Shown: one piece after another, positions 40,833 to 44,794 of the stretch
Position numbering within the stretch: the first letter of the stretch is position 1
Layout of the letters: each line of letters opens with the position of its first letter
Origin: Erythrobacter sp.
Lineage (GTDB): Bacteria > Pseudomonadota > Alphaproteobacteria > Sphingomonadales > Sphingomonadaceae
NCBI GenBank assembly: GCA_029937545.1
Contig: JAPYPR010000016.1
Span: forward strand, 1-44,794
Direction of reading: 5' to 3'
Length of the DNA stretch: 44,794 nucleotides
Made by a program: the position numbers and the translations under genes
The notes under the pieces: model-generated
Told to the model about the DNA's origin: nothing
The model's input: only the letters and a program-made list of their open reading frames with translations
The model's database searches: none

Positions 40833-41390
40833 ATGAACACGCTGGCTTCGCGCGGACAATTGCGCGCGAGTTTCATTCGCTGGACGCTCTTTATCGTGCC
40901 GCTGATTTTCCTGCTGGGCTTCCTTAGCGGCATGGTCGGCAGCCCGGATTCGGCCTGGTTCCAGTCGCTCGAAAAGCCCGCGATCTATCCCGAACCCAAG
41001 TGGTTCGGGATCGTCTGGTCGGTGCTTTACGTGATGATCGGGCTCGCCGTCGCCATGGTGGCTGCGGCCTGGGGGGCGCGCGGGCGCACCGCGGCCTTGT
41101 GGATGTTCGCCTTGCATTTCGTGTTCAACCTGGCGTGGACTCCGGTGTTTTTCGGTGCCCAGCAGATCACAGGCGCGCTGGTGGTCATTGCGCTGGTGGC
41201 AGTTACGCTGGTAGCAGTGATCGCGCTGTTCTGGAAAGTTCGCAAGGCGGCCGGACTGCTGCTGTTGCCGTATCTGGCGTGGGTGCTGTTCGCAGGACTG
41301 CTGAACTTCCAGTTCCTGCAGCTGAATCCCGATGGGGGAGCCGCCGCCAGCGAGAGCGGCGCGGTCGAGCGGGTGAGAATCGGGAACTAG
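40833..41390 (+). CDS. TspO/MBR family protein
   Basis: A 185-residue five-helix membrane protein. Matches to the family are WFQSLEKPAIYPEPKWFGIVW (quoted as LEKPAIYPEPKWFGIVW), where TspO has the W-x-P-P-x-x-x-F-x-x-V-W motif, then NLAWTPVFFGAQ, and WVLFAGLLNFQFLQLN at the fifth helix. TspO binds porphyrins and is a negative regulator of photosynthesis genes in Rhodobacter. The N-terminal 20 residues and a 20-residue hydrophilic tail are additions to the core. About 150 bp upstream (40681-40832) show no gene or clear structure. Confidence 0.93.
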   Translation: MNTLASRGQLRASFIRWTLFIVPLIFLLGFLSGMVGSPDSAWFQSLEKPAIYPEPKWFGIVWSVLYVMIGLAVAMVAAAWGARGRTAALWMFALHFVFNLAWTPVFFGAQQITGALVVIALVAVTLVAVIALFWKVRKAAGLLLLPYLAWVLFAGLLNFQFLQLNPDGGAAASESGAVERVRIGN

Positions 41391-41392
41391 TT

Positions 41393-41548
41393 TTTGTGGG
41401 GTGCGCCTCTGACATTTGTCGAAGGCTTGCGGCTGTTCCGTCCCACGCCCCTCCCGGCCACCCACGGTACGGTATTCTATGGGTGGCCGGGAGGGGGCGT
41501 GGGACGGAACAGCAAGGTCAGGACGGATGTCCTGACCGCACCCACAAA
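41393..41548. repeat. Compound palindromic element between tspO and ubiK-like gene
   Basis: A nested structure of 156 bp. The outer arms are TTTGTGGGGTGCG (41393-41405) and its inverted copy with one base less (41537-41548). Inside is a very long hairpin with arms 41432-41464 and 41480-41513 (33 pairs, one bulged G, loop of 15), and next to it a 9-bp hairpin GGTCAGGAC/GTCCTGACC (41516-41537). The segment 41512-41540 recurs at 44705-44733. No gene is enclosed. Its origin is unknown; it looks like a repeat element without coding capacity. Confidence 0.8.
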
Positions 41549-41589
41549 GGACTCTGGACAAAGAGTTCTCTGCGCCCCATCTGCAACTC

Positions 41590-41835
41590 ATGCAATCCAA
41601 GAACCCCCTCGTCGCCGATTTCGTCAAACTCGCCAACTCGGCAGCAGGAACGCTGGCCGGCATGGGCCGCGAAGCGCGCGATGCGGCGCGGGAGCGGGCG
41701 AAGGAAACCTTCGGCGGGATGGACTTCGTCAGCCGCGAGGAATTCGATGCGGTGAAGACGATGGCCAGCAAGGCCCGCGAAGAGGCGGAAGACCTGAAAG
41801 CCCGTGTCGCGGCTCTGGAAGCCAAGGCGAAGTGA
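41590..41835 (+). CDS. Accessory factor UbiK family protein (BMFP)
   Basis: An 81-residue protein with a C-terminal coiled coil (about residues 50-80, EEFDAVKTMASKAREEAEDL then KARVAALEAKAK) and the family's FVSREEFDAVKTMA segment. UbiK in E. coli helps the late steps of ubiquinone synthesis with UbiJ; alphaproteobacterial members were first known as BMFP. The starting part NPLVADFVKLANSAAGTLAG forms the first helix. It is 200 bp after tspO, behind the compound repeat, and recO follows 32 bp later. Confidence 0.88.
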   Translation: MQSKNPLVADFVKLANSAAGTLAGMGREARDAARERAKETFGGMDFVSREEFDAVKTMASKAREEAEDLKARVAALEAKAK

Positions 41836-41867
41836 TCGTCACCCCTGCCACACGGTAGGGAACGGAA

Positions 41868-42467
41868 ATGCACCTCACAGCTCCCGCAATCCTGCTCGCC
41901 GCGCGCCCGCATGGCGAGACGGCCGTGATCGCGCGCATGCTGACCGAGCATAGCGGCGTGGTCGCGGCCTATGTCGCAGGCGGGCGGGGGCGGCAGCTGC
42001 GGCCGGTCGTGATCCCCGGCAATATCGTGCAGGCCGAAATCCGCGCGAAGTCGGACACGCAACTGCCCTTCGCCCGACTGGAGTTGGTGGCGAGCCGTGG
42101 GCCGTGGTTGTCGGAGCCGCTGCCCGCCGCCGCCATCGCCTGGGTCACGGCGCTGACCGCCGCTGTGCTCCCGGAGCGCAACGCCTATCCCACGCTCTAC
42201 GCGGCGCTCGGCGCATTGCTCGATGCGATCTGCTCTGCGGATGCCGCGCGGCAGTGGGTGGAGGCGCTGGCGGTATACGAGGCGCTGCTGCTGCGCGAGC
42301 TGGGCTATGGTGGGGGGCGGCCTGTGATAGCCGACCTTGGGCAGGCCTTGGAAATTCTCGACCGCCAGGAGCCGTTGATCGCGCGCTACCTGCTTGCCGA
42401 CACCCGCGCCGACGTTCTAGCCGCAAGGCAGCTCCTGAGGCAGCGGCTGGCACGGATGGTGGAATGA
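41868..42467 (+). CDS. recO: DNA repair protein RecO (short form)
   Basis: A 199-residue RecO that works with RecR and RecF in RecA loading at gaps. The N-terminal OB-fold is clear: ILLAARPHGETAVIARMLTEHSGVVAAYVAGG, quoted shortened as ARPHGETAVIARMLTEHSG, then the helical part with AYPTLYAALGALLDAI and YEALLLRELGYG. The protein is shorter than the usual 230-250, and the cysteine pairs of the C-terminal zinc site are absent, as I also expect in other sphingomonads. Its stop overlaps the leuB start (ATGA). Confidence 0.9.
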   Translation: MHLTAPAILLAARPHGETAVIARMLTEHSGVVAAYVAGGRGRQLRPVVIPGNIVQAEIRAKSDTQLPFARLELVASRGPWLSEPLPAAAIAWVTALTAAVLPERNAYPTLYAALGALLDAICSADAARQWVEALAVYEALLLRELGYGGGRPVIADLGQALEILDRQEPLIARYLLADTRADVLAARQLLRQRLARMVE

Positions 42468-43531
42468 AAATCGCGATTTTCCCCGGCGACGGGATCGGAC
42501 CCGAAGTGACGGCACAGGCGACGCGCGTGCTCGATGCGCTCGACCTGCCTGGCCTGATCTTGTTCGAAGGCGATGTCGGCGCGATCGGCTATCGCCGCCA
42601 CGGACATCCTCTTCCAGAAGAGACGCTGGAGATGGCGCGCGCTGCCGACGCCGTGCTGTTCGGCGCGGTCGGCGATTTCTCCTGCGACGATCTGCCGCGT
42701 GAACTGCGGCCCGAACAGGCGATCCTAGGCCTGCGCAGCGAGCTTGGACTGTTTGCCAATCTGCGCCCGGCGGCAGGCTTTCCGGGCCTCGAGCACCTGT
42801 CCTCGCTCAAAGCGGATATCGCCCGCAGCATCGACCTGCTGGTGGTCCGCGAACTCAATGGCGACATTTACTTTGGCGACAAGGGCGAGCGCGACAGCGC
42901 CGGCGGGCGCGAGGGCTGGGACGCGATGTCCTATAACGAGGCCGAAGTCCGCCGTATCGCGCATGTCGCCTTCCGCGCGGCGATGGGGCGGGGCAAACGC
43001 CTGACCAGCGTCGACAAGGCGAATGTGCTCGAAACCAGCCGCATCTGGCGCGAGACGGTGATCGAGGTGGCGAAGGACTATCCCGAGGTCGAGCTCGATC
43101 ACATGTATGTCGACAATGCCGCTATGCAGCTGGTGAAGTCGCCGGGCCAGTTCGACACGATCGTCACCGGCAATCTGTTCGGCGACATATTGTCGGACCA
43201 GGCCAGCGCCTGCGTCGGCTCGATCGGCCTGCTCGCCAGCGCCAGCCTGGGGGAGCGGCAGACGGAGTGCGGTACTTTCGGCCTCTACGAACCGATCCAC
43301 GGCAGCGCGCCCGATATCGCCGGGCAGGGCAAGGCCAATCCGGTGGCCGCCGTCCTCAGCCTCGCCATGCTGCTGCGCCATTCGCTCGGCCGCGAAGAGG
43401 ATGCCGTGCGGATAGAACGCGCGGTGGAAGGCATCCTTGCCGACGGCATCTTCGGCGGCGATCTCGGCGGCAGTGCCTCGACCTCCGAAATCGGCGATGC
43501 CATTGTTAGGAAGCTGCTAACCATATCTTGA
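42464..43531 (+). CDS. leuB: 3-isopropylmalate dehydrogenase
   Basis: A 355-residue NAD-dependent decarboxylating dehydrogenase of leucine synthesis. It has IFPGDGIGPEV at the N-terminus, LRSELGLFANLRPA (substrate-binding arginines), VVRELNGDIYFG, SVDKANVLETSRIWRE with the catalytic Lys, the metal-binding Asp run NLFGDILSDQAS, and LYEPIHGSAPDIAGQGKANP at the NAD site (given here as EPIHGSAPDIAGQGKANP). The leader is unusually close to recO (ATGA overlap), so it is not beside leuCD. Length and motifs are full. Confidence 0.96.
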   Translation: MKIAIFPGDGIGPEVTAQATRVLDALDLPGLILFEGDVGAIGYRRHGHPLPEETLEMARAADAVLFGAVGDFSCDDLPRELRPEQAILGLRSELGLFANLRPAAGFPGLEHLSSLKADIARSIDLLVVRELNGDIYFGDKGERDSAGGREGWDAMSYNEAEVRRIAHVAFRAAMGRGKRLTSVDKANVLETSRIWRETVIEVAKDYPEVELDHMYVDNAAMQLVKSPGQFDTIVTGNLFGDILSDQASACVGSIGLLASASLGERQTECGTFGLYEPIHGSAPDIAGQGKANPVAAVLSLAMLLRHSLGREEDAVRIERAVEGILADGIFGGDLGGSASTSEIGDAIVRKLLTIS

Positions 43532-43557
43532 GGATTGGCGGATATTCGCGTCATGCA

Positions 43558-44694
43558 ATGGATATGAACCCGCAAACCCAGCCCGTCGTGGCCGGCCGGA
43601 CCGATCCGCTGGACCTCGCCATCATCCTGCCGACGCTCAACGAGCGCGACAATCTCGCACCGTTGGTGGAGCGGATCGAAGGCGCGCTGGGTACGAGCGG
43701 CTGGGAAGTCCTGATCGTGGACGACAATTCCGCCGACGGCACCAGCGATGAGGCACGCCGCCTCTCGCTCACCGACAGCCGCGTTCGCGTGATCCAGCGC
43801 ATCGGCCGCCGCGGGTTGTCGAGCGCCGCCATCGAGGGCTTCTGCGCCACCGCCGCGCCCTATGTCGCGGTGATGGATGCCGACCACCAGCACGATCCCA
43901 AGCTGCTCGTGGACATGCTCGCTGCGGTGAAATCGGGCGAGGCCGAAATCGCCGTCGCCAGCCGCTTCGCCGAGGGCGCGAGCATGGAGGAATGGGGCCG
44001 CCCCGACCGCGAGAAGCTGTCGAGCGTCGCCAATTTCCTCGCCCGCAAGCTGACCGGCGTCGAACTCAGCGACCCGATGAGCGGGTATTTCCTGCTGCCC
44101 GCCGAAACCGCGCGGCGGCTAGTTCCGAATCTTTCGGGAATCGGGTTCAAGATCCTGCTCGACCTGCTCGCAACTTCGGACACACCGCTCAAGGTGAAGG
44201 ATTTCCCGATGAATTTCTCCGCCCGCCGCTCCGGCGAATCCAAGCTCGACCGCGCCATCGCGCTCGATTTCCTCGCCGGGCTTTACGACAAGAGCTTCGG
44301 CCGCGTGATCCCGACCCGCTTCGCGCTGTTCGGCACGGTCGGCGTGCTGGGCATCGGCGTACACATGGCGATCCTCTACGCCTTCCTGCTGGTCGCGGGC
44401 ACAGGCTTCAGCTGGAGCCAAGCGGTTGCAACCTTCGGGGCTATGACGTTCAACTTCTGGCTCAACAATTTCCTGACCTATCGCGACCGGCGCCTGAAGT
44501 CGGCGGACAAGGTGTTCTGGGGCTGGCTCAGCTTCATCGCCGCCTGCTCCATCGGCGCCTTCGCCAATGTCGCAGTGGCGACGACCCTGCACGATCGCGG
44601 CCTGCACGAAGTGCTCGCAGCGCTGGTCGGCATCGGTATCGGCTCGGTATGGAACTACGCCCTCTCGAGCCGCTTCGTCTGGGGTAGGTATTAG
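43558..44694 (+). CDS. Glycosyltransferase family 2 fused to a GtrA-like membrane domain
   Basis: A 378-residue protein. Residues 1-240 form a GT2 domain of the dolichyl-phosphate mannosyltransferase type: IILPTLNERDNLAPLVERIE, VLIVDDNSADGTSDEA, VMDADHQHDP as the DXD region, and DPMSGYFLLPAE. The last 130 residues have four membrane helices matching GtrA (RFALFGTVGVLGIGVHMAIL, NFWLNNFLTYRDRR, GIGSVWNYALSSRFVWG). Such fusions make and flip polyprenyl-phosphate sugars for envelope glycans. The start may be ATG 43558 or the ATG two codons later. Confidence 0.93.
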   Translation: MDMNPQTQPVVAGRTDPLDLAIILPTLNERDNLAPLVERIEGALGTSGWEVLIVDDNSADGTSDEARRLSLTDSRVRVIQRIGRRGLSSAAIEGFCATAAPYVAVMDADHQHDPKLLVDMLAAVKSGEAEIAVASRFAEGASMEEWGRPDREKLSSVANFLARKLTGVELSDPMSGYFLLPAETARRLVPNLSGIGFKILLDLLATSDTPLKVKDFPMNFSARRSGESKLDRAIALDFLAGLYDKSFGRVIPTRFALFGTVGVLGIGVHMAILYAFLLVAGTGFSWSQAVATFGAMTFNFWLNNFLTYRDRRLKSADKVFWGWLSFIAACSIGAFANVAVATTLHDRGLHEVLAALVGIGIGSVWNYALSSRFVWGRY

Positions 44695-44704
44695 GTTTAA
44701 TGCG

Positions 44705-44777
44705 TGCGGTCAGGGCATCCGTCCTGACCTTGCGGCACCGGCCGGTGCCGGGCGCAGCGACTGACGCAGTCAGTCGC
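44705..44777. repeat. Row of three palindromes, including a second copy of a 29-bp repeat
   Basis: Segment 44705-44733 is the reverse complement of 41512-41540 with one mismatch in 29 and folds as GGTCAGG/CCTGACC. Next come a perfect 16-bp palindrome GGCACCGGCCGGTGCC (44734-44749) and a hairpin GCGACTGAC/GTCAGTCGC with a GCA loop (44757-44777). No gene is seen from 44695 to the window end. The row may extend beyond the window. Confidence 0.8.
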
Positions 44778-44794
44778 GAATAGACGCCAACAAA

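Noticed and set aside
1..44794. CRISPR array
   Set aside because: No series of regularly spaced direct repeats was found; all notable repeats are inverted pairs or palindromes.
1..44794. tRNA or rRNA genes
   Set aside because: The intergenic gaps are short, and none shows a tRNA-like cloverleaf with a T-loop sequence by eye.

Overview
The window looks like an ordinary chromosomal stretch of a GC-rich alphaproteobacterium, most likely of the Sphingomonadales (Erythrobacteraceae-like). The grounds are the high GC, the C4-pathway 5-aminolevulinate synthase, the lepB-rnc-era order, a short RecO, many ATGA-type overlaps between genes, and dispersed GC-rich palindromic repeats between genes. This placement is an inference from gene content; no marker gene such as 16S rRNA is present. 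There is no prophage, CRISPR array, tRNA or rRNA that I can see.

Layout. 1-2749: end of an ergothioneine operon (egtB, egtD, then an FAD oxidoreductase). 2795-7406: a periplasmic-type aspartic protease, then a trehalose operon (otsB, a GH15 glycosidase, otsA; otsA seems to begin at CTG). 7403-9805: a single-domain response regulator, a tyrosine phosphatase and trxB. 9896-11805: two tandem MAPEG membrane proteins and a PLP-dependent threonine/serine dehydratase. 11870-18736: a dispersed polyamine group, with carboxy(nor)spermidine dehydrogenase, carboxy(nor)spermidine decarboxylase and an ornithine-type decarboxylase whose leader folds around its ribosome binding site. DUF3137 and LemA lie between them. 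18743-22921: an MBL-like protein, a YfcG-type glutathione transferase, a hydroxychromene carboxylate isomerase-like DsbA-fold protein, a nitroreductase and a SleB-type cell wall hydrolase. 22969-30156: hemA, murI, plsY, dprA, topA and a 60-residue basic protein. 30231-34441: lepB-rnc-era (minus strand) back to back with pgi. 34529-44694: a small helical protein, a Ca2+/Na+ antiporter, a DEAD-box helicase, a CDP-alcohol phosphatidyltransferase, glutathione reductase, a DAO-type oxidase, TspO, a UbiK-like protein, recO, leuB and a GT2-GtrA glycosyltransferase.

The most notable non-housekeeping content is a set of paired inverted repeats. Two pairs each bracket one small nuclease-fold gene and nothing else: a GxxExxY (PD-(D/E)XK-like) gene between 33-bp arms (31/33 identical) at 13089-13563, placed inside the polyamine cluster, and a GIY-YIG gene between perfect 32-bp arms at 26922-27311. 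Two further pairs, of different sequence families, enclose only 36-42 bp without a gene (9808-9887, 25105-25196). Compound palindromes lie at 41393-41548 and 44705-44777, and these two loci share a 29-bp repeat. I read the two gene-bearing pairs as candidate minimal mobile or domesticated nuclease cassettes; mobility itself is not shown by this sequence.

Functionally, much of the region serves redox and stress protection (ergothioneine, trehalose, thioredoxin and glutathione reductases, glutathione transferase, MAPEG), polyamine synthesis, and core metabolism and information processing.
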